Part shown: piece after piece, positions 1-8,567 of the stretch
How the letters are laid out: the number at the start of each line of letters is the position of its first letter
Numbering within the stretch: position 1 is the stretch's first letter
Assembly: GCA_030681555.1 (NCBI GenBank)
Contig: JAUXRW010000045.1
Location: 1 to 46,383, forward strand
Origin: Acidimicrobiales bacterium
GTDB taxonomy: Bacteria; Actinomycetota; Acidimicrobiia; Acidimicrobiales; VFJN01
Direction: 5' to 3'
DNA: 46,383 bases
Program-made: the position numbers and the translations under genes
The notes under the pieces: model-generated
Database searches by the model: none
Seen by the model: only the letters and a program-made list of their open reading frames with translations
Told to the model about the DNA's origin: nothing

Positions 1-1009
1 TGATGCCGGCGGCGAGGAGCATGCCGAAGCGGTCGGGCGCCAGCTGCGCGGCCCGAGCGCCGAGCACGCACAGCGCCACGAACAGCGCCACCACGAAGAG
101 GGCGCCGATGAGGCCGAGCTCCTCGCCCACGATGGCGAAGATGAAGTCCGTGTGGGCGTAGGGCAGGAACCCCCACTTCGCCCGGCTCTCACCGAGCCCG
201 ACGCCGGTGATGCCCCCGGACGCGATGCCGACGAGCGACTGGATGTTCTGGTACCCGCTGTTGAGCGGGTCGCTCCACGGGTCGAGGAACGCCAGCACGC
301 GGGCTCGCCGGTAGCTGGCGCCGAGCGCCAAGGCCGTGGCGGCGACCGCGCCGGCCACGGTGATGCTCGTGAGGGGGACGATCGGCGTGCCGGCGACGTA
401 CAGGACGGACACGACGATGGTGCCGAGGACGAGGGTGGTGCCGAGGTTGGGCTGCAGCATCACGAGCAGCGCAATGGTGCCGAACACGACGCCGACCGGG
501 ACGAGCGTCAGCCGGACGTCGTCCATCCAGGCGGCCCGGCGGGCGAGCAGGTCGGCGGCGAACAGGAGCAGCGTGATCTTCGCCAGCTCGGACGGCTGCA
601 GCGACAGCGGGCCGTAGCCGAGCCATCGGGACGAGCCGTTGATGTTCATGCCCACGCCCGGTACGAGCACGAGCGCCAGCAGGACGCCCGAGAGGGCGAG
701 GGCCGGCAGCGACCAGCGCCGCCAGCGGTGGTAGTCGACCCGCACGACGACGAGGCACATGCCGACCCCGGCGCAGAGCCACATCCCTTGGCGCATGGCG
801 ATGTACCAGGACGACCCGTAGGTGTCGAGGGCGCTCACCGAGGAAGCGGAGAGCACCATCACCAGGCCCAGCAGGTTCAGCAAGGCGATGACGACGAGCA
901 GCCCGGCGAAGGTGGTGGAGCGCTTCGCCGGCCGCACCGGTCGGGCGGTGGGGTGGCGACGGCGGGAGGACCACACCTCGTCGGTGGGCGGCGGGACGTG
1001 CACGGTCAT
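1..1009 (-). CDS. ftsW: FtsW, septal peptidoglycan polymerase (3' end outside window)
   Basis: SEDS-family integral membrane glycosyltransferase that polymerises lipid II at the division septum with FtsI. About 336 residues are visible. The N-terminus is an Arg/Pro-rich cytoplasmic tail of about 30 residues, followed by several hydrophobic segments. SEDS signatures are present: a QPSELAK motif after an SSRWLGYG stretch, QPNLGTT, and GEELGLIGA near the end of the visible part. The ATG at 1009 overlaps the murD stop as ATGA, which fixes the start and shows translational coupling. Its place at the end of the mur/fts operon argues for FtsW rather than RodA. The gene continues past position 1. Confidence 0.93.
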   Translation of the reverse strand, partial: MTVHVPPPTDEVWSSRRRHPTARPVRPAKRSTTFAGLLVVIALLNLLGLVMVLSASSVSALDTYGSSWYIAMRQGMWLCAGVGMCLVVVRVDYHRWRRWSLPALALSGVLLALVLVPGVGMNINGSSRWLGYGPLSLQPSELAKITLLLFAADLLARRAAWMDDVRLTLVPVGVVFGTIALLVMLQPNLGTTLVLGTIVVSVLYVAGTPIVPLTSITVAGAVAATALALGASYRRARVLAFLDPWSDPLNSGYQNIQSLVGIASGGITGVGLGESRAKWGFLPYAHTDFIFAIVGEELGLIGALFVVALFVALCVLGARAAQLAPDRFGMLLAAGI

Positions 1010-2355
1010 CACCGCGGTCCCTGGTGGGCAGGTGCACCCGCGCCGAGCAGCGCCTCGACCTCGCGGGTGAAGTCGTCGCCCCGCTCGGCGTAGGAGCGGT
1101 ACCAGTCGAACGACGCACAGGCGGGCGAGAGGAGGACGACGTCGCCCGGTTGCGCCAGCGCAGCGGCCTCCGCCACCGCCGCGCCCATGGTCGTGGCGGG
1201 GCGAAGAGGCACCCGGCCGTCGAACGCAGCCGCCACGTCCGCGGCGGCCTCCCCGATCGCCACGACGGCCCGGACGTGGTCGACAGCGGCGGTGAGCGCG
1301 GTGAGGTCGAGGCCCTTGTTGCGCCCACCGGCGATGAGGACGACGGACCCGAACGAGCGCACGGCGGCCACCGTCGCATGGGGCGTGGTCGCCTTCGAGT
1401 CGTCGTACCACTCCACCCCACCAGCCTCGCCGACCAGCGTTAGCCGATGGGGGAGCCCTCGGAAGGCGAGCAGCGCGCGACGGGCACCTTCCACCGTGGC
1501 ACCACCGGCCAGAGCGCTGGCGGCCGCGGCGAGGGAGTTGGCGAGGTCGTGGGGAAAGGCCCGGGCCAGCTCCTGCCGGGCGACCAGCTCGGAGCCGTCG
1601 GCCAGCACCAGCCGGTCGCCGTCGAGGTGGTTGTCCGCCGTAGCGTGCAGGCCGAAGGTCACGTGGCGGGCAGGTGCCTCGGCGAGGTGGCTGGCCACGA
1701 CCCGGTCGTCGGCGTTGCCGATCGCGACCTGCTGCGGGGACTGGTCCACCCAGATGCGAGCCTTCGCCGCCACGTAGGCATCGAAGGTCGCGTGGCTGTC
1801 GAGGTGGTCCGGGGCGACGTTCAACCAGGTGCCGACCGCCGGTGCAAACCGCTCCGAGTGCAGCAGGCGGAACGAAGAGGCCTCGACCACGAACACCTCC
1901 GTGGACGGGTCGTCGATGGCGGCCACGAGCGGCACCTCGGTGTTGCCGACCGCGACGGCCGCCCGGCCCGACGCCTCCAGCATCGATCGGGTGAGCTCCG
2001 TGACGGTGGTCTTCCCGTCCGTGCCGGTGATGGCGACGATGGGCCGGTCGTCCCACCGGGCGGCGAGGTCGAACTCCGAGAGCACTGGCACGCCGGCGGC
2101 TGCGGCGAGGCCGAAGATCGGGTGGTGGTCGGGCACCCCGGGGCTCGGGAGGACAGCGTCGGACCGGTGGACGAGCGCCTGCAGCGCTGCCCGGTCGGGG
2201 GCCTCCACAAGCTCCACGCCCAGCTCGGCGGCGATGGTCCGGCCGTCCGACGTCGGGCGATCGTCGACCGCCAGCGCCCCCTCCCCGCGCCCCACCAGGC
2301 CGCGCAGGACGGCGACCCCGGTGACGCCGAGTCCGAGGACGAGGTGCTGCGTCAA
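1009..2355 (-). CDS. murD: MurD, UDP-N-acetylmuramoyl-L-alanine:D-glutamate ligase
   Basis: Cytoplasmic ATP-dependent Mur ligase that adds D-Glu to UDP-MurNAc-L-Ala. About 448 residues, a normal length. The N-terminal Rossmann-like part starts with LVLGLGVTG. The ATP loop TGTDGKTT is at about residues 110-117, followed by VEASSFRL and NVAPDHLDSH of the central domain and YDDSKATTPHAT in the C-terminal domain. The start is the TTG at 2353-2355, which overlaps the mraY stop (TTGA). The reading frame stays open upstream inside mraY, but only this start gives a MurD-like N-terminus. Downstream, its stop overlaps the ftsW start. Confidence 0.93.
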   Translation of the reverse strand: MTQHLVLGLGVTGVAVLRGLVGRGEGALAVDDRPTSDGRTIAAELGVELVEAPDRAALQALVHRSDAVLPSPGVPDHHPIFGLAAAAGVPVLSEFDLAARWDDRPIVAITGTDGKTTVTELTRSMLEASGRAAVAVGNTEVPLVAAIDDPSTEVFVVEASSFRLLHSERFAPAVGTWLNVAPDHLDSHATFDAYVAAKARIWVDQSPQQVAIGNADDRVVASHLAEAPARHVTFGLHATADNHLDGDRLVLADGSELVARQELARAFPHDLANSLAAAASALAGGATVEGARRALLAFRGLPHRLTLVGEAGGVEWYDDSKATTPHATVAAVRSFGSVVLIAGGRNKGLDLTALTAAVDHVRAVVAIGEAAADVAAAFDGRVPLRPATTMGAAVAEAAALAQPGDVVLLSPACASFDWYRSYAERGDDFTREVEALLGAGAPAHQGPR

Positions 2356-3386
2356 TCCAGGCCGCCGGTGCCGATGAAGTCCGCGTAGTAGAGGCCGAGG
2401 GCCAGGGCCGAGCACATGCCCGAGAGCAGCCAGAAGCGGATGATCACCGTGGTCTCGGGCCAGCCGCCGAGCTCGAAGTGGTGGTGGATCGGCGCCATGC
2501 GGAAGATCCGCCGCTTGAAGACGCGGAAGCTGCCCACCTGCAGGATCACCGACAGCGTCTCGGTGACGTAGAGCGCGCCGACGATGGGCAGGAGCAGCTG
2601 CACGTTCAGCGTGAGCACGAGCGCGGCCGTGCCGGCGCCGATGGCCAGCGAGCCGGTGTCCCCCATGAAGATCTTGGCGGGGGCCGCGTTCCACCAGAGG
2701 AACCCGGCGCACGCGCCGACCATGGCAGCGGCGACGACGGCGAGGTCGAGGGCATGGCTGATCTGGTACGTGCTCAGGTGCCGGAAGCCCCAGAAGCCCA
2801 TCACCATCAGGCAGCCGAACACGAAGATCGACGCCCCTGCAGCGAGGCCGTCGAGGCCGTCGGTGAGGTTGACGCCGTTGGTCGTAGCGTAGATGAGGAG
2901 CACCGCCCACAGGCTCCAGGCCGGTGTGCCCAGCTCCCAACCGGGGCTGTCCCAGCGCGTGAACGACAGGGTGGTGTGCACCTCGGTCGCCAGCACCGTG
3001 GCGACCGCGAAGGCGATGGCGACGATGAGGAGGCCCGCTGTCTTCGCCCGCCTGCTCAGGCCGAGGTTCCGCTCGTCACGCACCTTGATCCAGTCGTCGA
3101 GCAGGCCCACCCCGGCCGCGCCGGCGATGCAGCCGATGACGAGGAGGCCCGTGCGCGTGAACGGCACGCCGGGTCGGACGTGGGCGGCGAGGTAGCCGAC
3201 CACCGCCGCGACGACGATGGCGACGCCACCCATCGTCGGCGTGCCCGCCTTCACCGTGTGCCCCTCGGGCACGTCGGCGTGGATGGGCTGGCCGACCTGC
3301 CGAGCGACCAGCCAGTCGATCAACAGCTTGGTGCCGACCAGCGACGTGGCCAGGCCGAGGCCGAGGGCGAGGAGGAGGGCTACCAC
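2352..3386 (-). CDS. mraY: MraY, phospho-MurNAc-pentapeptide transferase
   Basis: Polytopic membrane enzyme that transfers phospho-MurNAc-pentapeptide from UDP to undecaprenyl phosphate, making lipid I. 344 residues with about ten hydrophobic segments. Family motifs are visible: TPTMGG near residue 50, GLLDDWIKV with the paired acidic residues, NLTDGLDGLA, FMGDTGSLA and the Mg/uridine-site PIHHHFE. It overlaps the 3' end of murE by 7 nt and the start of murD by 4 nt, so it is inside one operon. murF, which often lies between murE and mraY, is not here. Confidence 0.96.
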   Translation of the reverse strand: MVALLLALGLGLATSLVGTKLLIDWLVARQVGQPIHADVPEGHTVKAGTPTMGGVAIVVAAVVGYLAAHVRPGVPFTRTGLLVIGCIAGAAGVGLLDDWIKVRDERNLGLSRRAKTAGLLIVAIAFAVATVLATEVHTTLSFTRWDSPGWELGTPAWSLWAVLLIYATTNGVNLTDGLDGLAAGASIFVFGCLMVMGFWGFRHLSTYQISHALDLAVVAAAMVGACAGFLWWNAAPAKIFMGDTGSLAIGAGTAALVLTLNVQLLLPIVGALYVTETLSVILQVGSFRVFKRRIFRMAPIHHHFELGGWPETTVIIRFWLLSGMCSALALGLYYADFIGTGGLD

Positions 3387-4798
3387 CCGGCGGCGCCCCG
3401 TCGCCGGAGGACCTCGCGGGCGACGGCGCGATCGTCGAACGCCACCTGCTCGTCGCCGACCACCTGCGTGGCCTCGTGGCCCTTGCCGGCGATGACCACC
3501 ACGTCACCAGGTCGGGCGTCGGCCACGGCCTGCTCGATCGCGCTGGCGCGGTCGGGTTCCACGAGCAGCCCCTCGGTGCGCTGCATGCCTGATCGGACCG
3601 CCTCGATGATGACCAGGGGATCCTCTCCTCTCGGGTTGTCGGAGGTCAGGACTACCCGATCGGCCATCCGGGCCGCTACCTCGCCCATCTCGGGCCGCTT
3701 GGAGGCGTCGCGATCGCCGCCCGCCCCGAAGACCAGGACCACCCGACCGCCGCCCGCCGCCTCGCGAGCGGCGCTCAGGGCGCTCTCCAGCGCGCCCGGC
3801 TTGTGCGAGTAGTCGACGAGCACCGCGAAGGGCTGCCCTTCGTCGATCGACTCGAACCGTCCGGGCACCGGGTGTGCGGCGGCGAGCCCCTCGGCGATGG
3901 TCGCCGGGTCCACCCCGAGGGCGGCCCAGGCGGTGGCGGCGGCCAGCGCGTTGCTCACGTTGAAGCGTCCGCCCAGGGGCAGTTCGACGGCCACCCCTCG
4001 CCATCGGAAGCGGCTCCCCCCGGCGGCCACCTCGACGTGCCGGGCATCGGCCATGGAGTAGCCCTCGGTGGCGACCGCAGCCCGCTCGGCCAGCCGCGCG
4101 CCGTGCTCGTCGTCCAGGTTCACCACGGCCAGGTCGGTGTACTCCCGGGTGAAGAGCTGCGCCTTGGCCTCGAAGTAGTCGTCGAGGTCCCGGTGGAAGT
4201 CCAGGTGGTCGTGGGACAGGTTGGTGAAGAGCGCAGCGGCGAAGCGGGTGGCCCGGACGCGTCCGAGAGCCAGGGCGTGGGACGACACCTCCATCGCGAC
4301 AGCGCGACGGCCGGCGGCGAGCTCGGCGGCCAGGACCGACTGGAGGTCCGGGGCCTCGGGCGTGGTGCGGGGACCCGACAGGGTGCCGATGATCGCGGTG
4401 CTGCGGCCGGCGGCCTCACCGACGGCGGCCAGCAGGTGCGTGGTCGTCGTCTTCCCGCTCGTGCCCGTGACCCCCAGCACCTGCATCTGGCGCGACGGAT
4501 GGCCCCAGAACGCAGCGGCCACCGGGCCGAGGGCAAGGCGCACCGACGGCACCCGCACTTGGGGGGCGTCCGCCGCCACGGGTCGCTCGACGAGCAGGGC
4601 GACCGCGCCGTCCTGCACCGCCCGGCGGGCCAGGTCGTGCCCGTCGACGCGCGCCCCGGGAACGCAGCAGAACAGCGCACCGGGCCGGAGGGCCCGGGTG
4701 TCGTGGGCCACGGACGTGATCTCCACATCGGCGTCGTCGTGGGCCTGCGGCTCCAGCTCGACATCCTCGATCTCAGCGAGCAGGGCGTCGAGGCGCAC
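3380..4798 (-). CDS. murE: MurE, UDP-MurNAc-tripeptide synthetase (meso-DAP type)
   Basis: ATP-dependent ligase that adds the third stem-peptide residue. 472 residues from a GTG start. The P-loop TGTSGKTTTT is at 111-120, the NLSHDHLDFH motif of the central domain follows, and DNPR (387-390) is present. In characterised MurE enzymes DNPR marks meso-diaminopimelate specificity, so the wall is predicted to contain meso-DAP. Start is 3 nt downstream of the ftsI stop. The 3' end overlaps mraY directly, leaving no room for murF. Confidence 0.95.
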   Translation of the reverse strand: MRLDALLAEIEDVELEPQAHDDADVEITSVAHDTRALRPGALFCCVPGARVDGHDLARRAVQDGAVALLVERPVAADAPQVRVPSVRLALGPVAAAFWGHPSRQMQVLGVTGTSGKTTTTHLLAAVGEAAGRSTAIIGTLSGPRTTPEAPDLQSVLAAELAAGRRAVAMEVSSHALALGRVRATRFAAALFTNLSHDHLDFHRDLDDYFEAKAQLFTREYTDLAVVNLDDEHGARLAERAAVATEGYSMADARHVEVAAGGSRFRWRGVAVELPLGGRFNVSNALAAATAWAALGVDPATIAEGLAAAHPVPGRFESIDEGQPFAVLVDYSHKPGALESALSAAREAAGGGRVVLVFGAGGDRDASKRPEMGEVAARMADRVVLTSDNPRGEDPLVIIEAVRSGMQRTEGLLVEPDRASAIEQAVADARPGDVVVIAGKGHEATQVVGDEQVAFDDRAVAREVLRRRGAAGW

Positions 4799-4801
4799 CG
4801 C

Positions 4802-6859
4802 TCACCGACCCGTCGTGGTCGGCGGCGAGCTCCCCGACGTCGTGGGGGTGGCGCCCGCGGGCACCGTCGTCCTGGTGTCGGTGGGTCGTGCGATGGCGGG
4901 GTTGGCCCGAACCCGGCCCGGCGTCGTCGTGGTGGCACCCGTCGCCTCGGCGTCCGCCGCCGCGGTGTCGGGCGCTGCGGCCCGCTCAACGATGGGCGGC
5001 GGGATGCGGAAGAGGCGCAGGCCGTACTGGGCCAGGTCCGCGAAGACCGGCGCGGCGACCGAGCCACCGAAGATGTCGCCGCTGCGGGGCTCGTCGATGA
5101 CCACGATGATCGACAGCTCCGGCCGTTCGGCGGGGACGAACCCGGCGAAGGTGGCCACGTAGTGGTAGTTGCCCGCCGCATCCTCGTAGCCGCCGTCGAT
5201 CGGCTTGCGGGCGGTGCCGGTCTTCCCGGCCACGCTGTAGCCGGTGATCCCGCCCCGGGTGCCCGTGCCCTCGTCGACCACGTTCTTCAGCATGGCGCGC
5301 ATCTGGGCGGCGGTGCGCTCGGACAGGACCGGGCGGGGTTCGCTGCCGGGCACGGGCTGGCGGGTGCCTGCGCCGTCGACCGTCTCCGACACGAGCTTGG
5401 GGGCGACGTAGGCGCCCTCGTTGGCGAGGATGTTGTAGGCGAACAGCATCTGCATGGCGGTGACGGCGATGCCCTGCCCGAGCGGGATCGAGCCGAGCGA
5501 CGTGCCGTTGTACTCCTCGACCGGGAGCATGATGCCCGGGGCCTCGCCCGGGAACCCCAGGGTGGTGCGGGCGCCGAACCCGAAGCGCCGGAGGTACGAG
5601 TCGACCCGCTCCTTGCCGAGCTGCTTGGCCAGCATGATCGTCCCGATGTTGGAGGACTCCGTGAGGATCCTCGTCACCGAGTAGGCCTGTGTCGGGTGGG
5701 GGTCGTGGTCCTTGAAGACGTGGTCGCCCACCTGCAGGTGGTCGGGCACCGTGAGCTCGGTCCCCGGGGACACCAGGCCCTCCTCCAACGCCGCCGCCAC
5801 CGTGACGACCTTGTTCACGGAGCCCGGCTCGAACGACGAGGTGACGGCCTGGTTGTTGCCCGTGGCCCGCACCTCGCCCGTCTCGGGGTCGGTCGTCAGG
5901 TTGGCGAGGGCGAGGATCTCCCCCGTCTCCGGACGGGAGACGATGGCAATGCCGCCCTTCGCCTTCTTGGCGCCGATCTGCACGGCCAGGGCGCGCTCGG
6001 TCTCGTACTGCATCGCGCGATCGATGGTGAGGACGAGGTCGTCCCCCCGCTGCGCCGGGAGCAGCTGCCGCTCCCCCGACGGGATGGTGCGGCCCTCGGG
6101 GTCGCGCTCGATCACGAGCTGACCGGGGACGCCCGTGAGCAGGTCGTCGAACTGCAGCTCGAGCCCGGCCAGGCCCTCGTTGTCCACGCCCACCTGCCCG
6201 AGCACCGAGCGGGCCAGGTCACCCGCCGGGGCGAAGCGCTTCGGCTCGGCGAGCAGGAAGATGCCCGGGATGGCAGCCTTCTCGACGGCGTCGGCCTGCT
6301 CGTCCGGCACCCGCCGCTCGACGTAGGCGAACCCGCCGTCGCGGCCGAGGCGCTCGGTGACCTCCACGAGCTCGTCCGCGTCGAGCCCGAGGATCTGTCC
6401 GACCTGCGCGGCCACCGCGGCGGGGTCGTCGATGAGGCGCGGATCGGCCCAGACGGTCCGCTGCGGGATGCTCACCGCGAGATCGTTGCCGTTCCGGTCG
6501 AAGATCGATCCCCGCTCTGCGGGCAGCGTGATCTCCCGGAACCGCTGCGACTCGCCGAACGCGGCGTACTCGCCGCCACCGACGACCTGCAGCTGCACGA
6601 GGCGGGCGACGATGGCGGTGAAGGCGATCAGGAGCACGAGCGTGGTGCCGACGAGACGGACGGACGGGCGCCCGGCGCGCCGTCGGGGCGGACGGGGCCG
6701 GCGGACGGGCTGGGGCACGGGCCGGCGGTCCTCGCGCACGGGCCGGCGTTCCTCGCGCACGGGCCCGCGCGCGACGGCGCCCCGCCGGGGGTGGACGGGG
6801 CGGGCGACCGACGGGCGTCGGCCACGGGGCGGGGTCCGGGTGGGCCCCACGGGCGTCAT
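4802..6859 (-). CDS. ftsI: FtsI / PBP3-type septal transpeptidase
   Basis: Class B penicillin-binding protein that cross-links septal peptidoglycan, partner of FtsW. 685 residues. A long Arg/Pro-rich cytoplasmic tail (1-66) contains a 7-residue repeat (RPVRED-type). One membrane segment is at about 69-88, then the dimerisation domain (ERGSIFDRNG at about 115-124). Transpeptidase motifs are complete: S347-V-N-K350, S402-S-N404 and K546-T-G548. The C-terminus ends in a Thr/Pro-rich tail and there is no PASTA domain. The ATG at 6859 overlaps the stop of the upstream FtsL-like gene (ATGA), which decides the start although the frame is open further upstream. Confidence 0.94.
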   Translation of the reverse strand: MTPVGPTRTPPRGRRPSVARPVHPRRGAVARGPVREERRPVREDRRPVPQPVRRPRPPRRRAGRPSVRLVGTTLVLLIAFTAIVARLVQLQVVGGGEYAAFGESQRFREITLPAERGSIFDRNGNDLAVSIPQRTVWADPRLIDDPAAVAAQVGQILGLDADELVEVTERLGRDGGFAYVERRVPDEQADAVEKAAIPGIFLLAEPKRFAPAGDLARSVLGQVGVDNEGLAGLELQFDDLLTGVPGQLVIERDPEGRTIPSGERQLLPAQRGDDLVLTIDRAMQYETERALAVQIGAKKAKGGIAIVSRPETGEILALANLTTDPETGEVRATGNNQAVTSSFEPGSVNKVVTVAAALEEGLVSPGTELTVPDHLQVGDHVFKDHDPHPTQAYSVTRILTESSNIGTIMLAKQLGKERVDSYLRRFGFGARTTLGFPGEAPGIMLPVEEYNGTSLGSIPLGQGIAVTAMQMLFAYNILANEGAYVAPKLVSETVDGAGTRQPVPGSEPRPVLSERTAAQMRAMLKNVVDEGTGTRGGITGYSVAGKTGTARKPIDGGYEDAAGNYHYVATFAGFVPAERPELSIIVVIDEPRSGDIFGGSVAAPVFADLAQYGLRLFRIPPPIVERAAAPDTAAADAEATGATTTTPGRVRANPAIARPTDTRTTVPAGATPTTSGSSPPTTTGR
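6716..6768. repeat. 21-bp tandem repeat in the 5' part of ftsI
   Basis: Two nearly identical 21-bp units (6716-6736 and 6737-6757, differing at one base) and a diverged third copy. On the minus strand they encode a repeated basic heptad in the cytoplasmic tail of FtsI. The repeat keeps frame, so copy-number changes would only lengthen or shorten the tail. Confidence 0.75.
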
Positions 6860-7332
6860 GGGGCGTTCAGCAGCGGCTTGACCGTCGCCCAGGCGTCGGA
6901 GGCGGGGCGCGTCAGCTCCAGGTCGGGGGCCTGGGGCGCCCCGTCGCTGGTCGGCGGGAGGAGGTACACGAGGTCCTCGGGCGTCACCATCCCGCGCTCC
7001 TCGGCAGCCGCCACGATGCGCTCCGGCGACTCCATCTCGGCCACCTCCTTGCGCAGCACCTGGTAGCGGGCCTGCTCGGCGCTCAGCTGGGCGTCCAGGC
7101 CGTCGAGGCGGACCTGGCCCTGCACGAGGATCGTGTGGGCGCCGGCCACGGCGAACAGCACGGCGAACACCAGCGCAGTGAGGACGGCGCCCATGGCCGG
7201 GCTGATCCGGCTCCGGATGCGCTCCTCCGGCGTGACGACCCGCAGGTGCTCGCGAGAGGGGGCGGAGCGGCGGCCGGGAACCGGCTGCGGGGCGGGTGCC
7301 AGGTGCTGCATCCAGGGTGCGGGGACGTTCAT
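6856..7332 (-). CDS. ftsL: FtsL-like bitopic septum protein
   Basis: 158-residue single-pass membrane protein between rsmH and ftsI, the usual place of ftsL. A 47-residue cytoplasmic tail is followed by a membrane helix at about 48-70 and a short extracytoplasmic coiled-coil region (about 72-102). The sequence SPERIVAAAEERGMVTPED resembles the conserved end of the FtsL/septum-initiator family. It is expected to scaffold FtsW-FtsI with an FtsB-like partner. The start ATG overlaps the rsmH stop and its stop overlaps the ftsI start. Primary sequence identity in this family is low, so the name rests on topology and position. Confidence 0.82.
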   Translation of the reverse strand: MNVPAPWMQHLAPAPQPVPGRRSAPSREHLRVVTPEERIRSRISPAMGAVLTALVFAVLFAVAGAHTILVQGQVRLDGLDAQLSAEQARYQVLRKEVAEMESPERIVAAAEERGMVTPEDLVYLLPPTSDGAPQAPDLELTRPASDAWATVKPLLNAP

Positions 7333-8339
7333 CGGGGCTCTTCCGTGGGGGTGTCGGTGGGGGTGTCGGTGGGCGTGCCGTCAGGCGTCCCGAGCTTCTC
7401 GGCGGCCCGGAGGTGGGCACTGGCCGCTCGGGGGTTGGCGTCCTGCTCGCCGGCGTCGGGCGTCCAGGCGCCCGCCTTGAGCAGCCGGACGGTGGGGCGG
7501 ACGTGGTCGGGCGGAGGCAGGTGGGCCGGGCCCCGCCAGCCACCCGTGGCGGCGTAGCGGAGACGGGACTTCACGATCCGGTCCTCGCCGGAGTGGTACG
7601 AGAGCACGGCGCAGCGCCCGTCCGGGGCGAGCACGTCCAGCGCAGCGTCGACGGAGTCGGCCAGGATGTCGAGCTCGGCGTTCACGGCGATGCGGATCGC
7701 CTGGAACGTGCGCTTGGCGGGATGGCCGCCGGTGCGGCGGGCCGCCGCCGGGATGGCCTCCCGCACGATCTCCGCGAGCTCGGTGGTGGTGCGGACCGGT
7801 CGTCGGGCGACGATGGTGCGGGCGATCCGGGCGGCGAAGCGCTCGTCGCCGTAGGTGCGGAGGATCCGGGCGAGGTCGCGTTCGTCCGTGTCGTTCACCA
7901 CCTCGGCCGCCGACCGCACCTGGTCGCGGTCCATCCGCATGTCGAGGGGCGCGTCGTGCCGGTAGCTGAAGCCGCGCTCGGGCCGATCGAGCTGGGGGGA
8001 GCTGACCCCCAGGTCGAAGAGCACGCCGCTCACCGGTGTCGTCGCAAGTCGTTCCACAGCAGATCGCAAGGCGTCGAACCGAACGTGCGCCAGCCGGGCC
8101 CGGTCGCCGTAGGGGGCGAGCCGTTCCGTGGCGGCAGCGAGGGCGTCTGCGTCCTGGTCGAGCCCGAGCACCCGGAGGTGCTCGTGGCGCTCGAGGATGG
8201 CGGCGGCGTGCCCCGCGCCACCGACGGTGGCGTCGACCACCCAACCGGGTGGCACCGGGGCGAAGAGCTCGACGATGCGATCCAGCAGGACCGGCTGGTG
8301 CCGGAACCCGGTGGCGTCGCCGTCGCCGGCACCGCTCAC
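7329..8339 (-). CDS. rsmH: RsmH, 16S rRNA m4C1402 methyltransferase
   Basis: SAM-dependent methyltransferase acting on the 30S P-site cytosine. 336 residues. GFRHQPVLLDRIV at the N-terminus, the SAM loop DATVGGAGHAAAI, GVLFDLGVSSPQLD and GFSYRHDAPLDMRMD are all typical, as is KRTFQAIRIAVN later. The C-terminus has a short Thr/Pro/Asp repeat encoded by a 12-bp tandem (about 7345-7378). The start is GTG at 8337-8339 with GGGAGG at 8346-8351 as ribosome binding site. That site and the first base of the start codon sit in one arm of a 16-bp inverted repeat, suggesting translational control. Confidence 0.95.
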   Translation of the reverse strand: MSGAGDGDATGFRHQPVLLDRIVELFAPVPPGWVVDATVGGAGHAAAILERHEHLRVLGLDQDADALAAATERLAPYGDRARLAHVRFDALRSAVERLATTPVSGVLFDLGVSSPQLDRPERGFSYRHDAPLDMRMDRDQVRSAAEVVNDTDERDLARILRTYGDERFAARIARTIVARRPVRTTTELAEIVREAIPAAARRTGGHPAKRTFQAIRIAVNAELDILADSVDAALDVLAPDGRCAVLSYHSGEDRIVKSRLRYAATGGWRGPAHLPPPDHVRPTVRLLKAGAWTPDAGEQDANPRAASAHLRAAEKLGTPDGTPTDTPTDTPTEEPR

Positions 8340-8448
8340 CTCCAGCCTCCCGGGACGCGGGCGCCCGCCGGGATGTCTCCCCGGAACGGGCTCGACGGAC
8401 TGCAGGCGGAGAAGGAGCGCTCCATCGTGCGGCCCGGGAGGCTGGAGG
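8339..8448 (-). promoter_or_regulatory. Long-stem hairpin over the rsmH ribosome binding site
   Basis: In the 228-bp gap between mraZ and rsmH, bases 8433-8448 and 8339-8354 are perfect 16-bp reverse complements. In the mRNA (minus strand) the upstream arm would pair with the arm that carries GGGAGG and the first base of the rsmH GTG start. The 78-nt loop has its own short stems, including the palindrome at 8357-8368. This would hide the ribosome binding site unless an alternative fold or a bound factor opens it. The pairing is seen directly; the control function is inferred. Confidence 0.6.
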
Positions 8449-8567
8449 CGGGCGGTGCTGCGCCTCGCACGTGCTCGGTTGTCGTCGCGCTCCCTTCGGG
8501 TTGGTTGTGTCCGAGGTCGGTTGGTCGGGGGATGCGGGTGGTGCGGAGGGCAGCGGCCACGGTCGGG

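Noticed and set aside
3803-7066. Very long open frame of 1087 codons on the plus strand
   Set aside because: It is antisense to murE, ftsI and ftsL, which have full family motifs. High GC leaves long open shadow frames.
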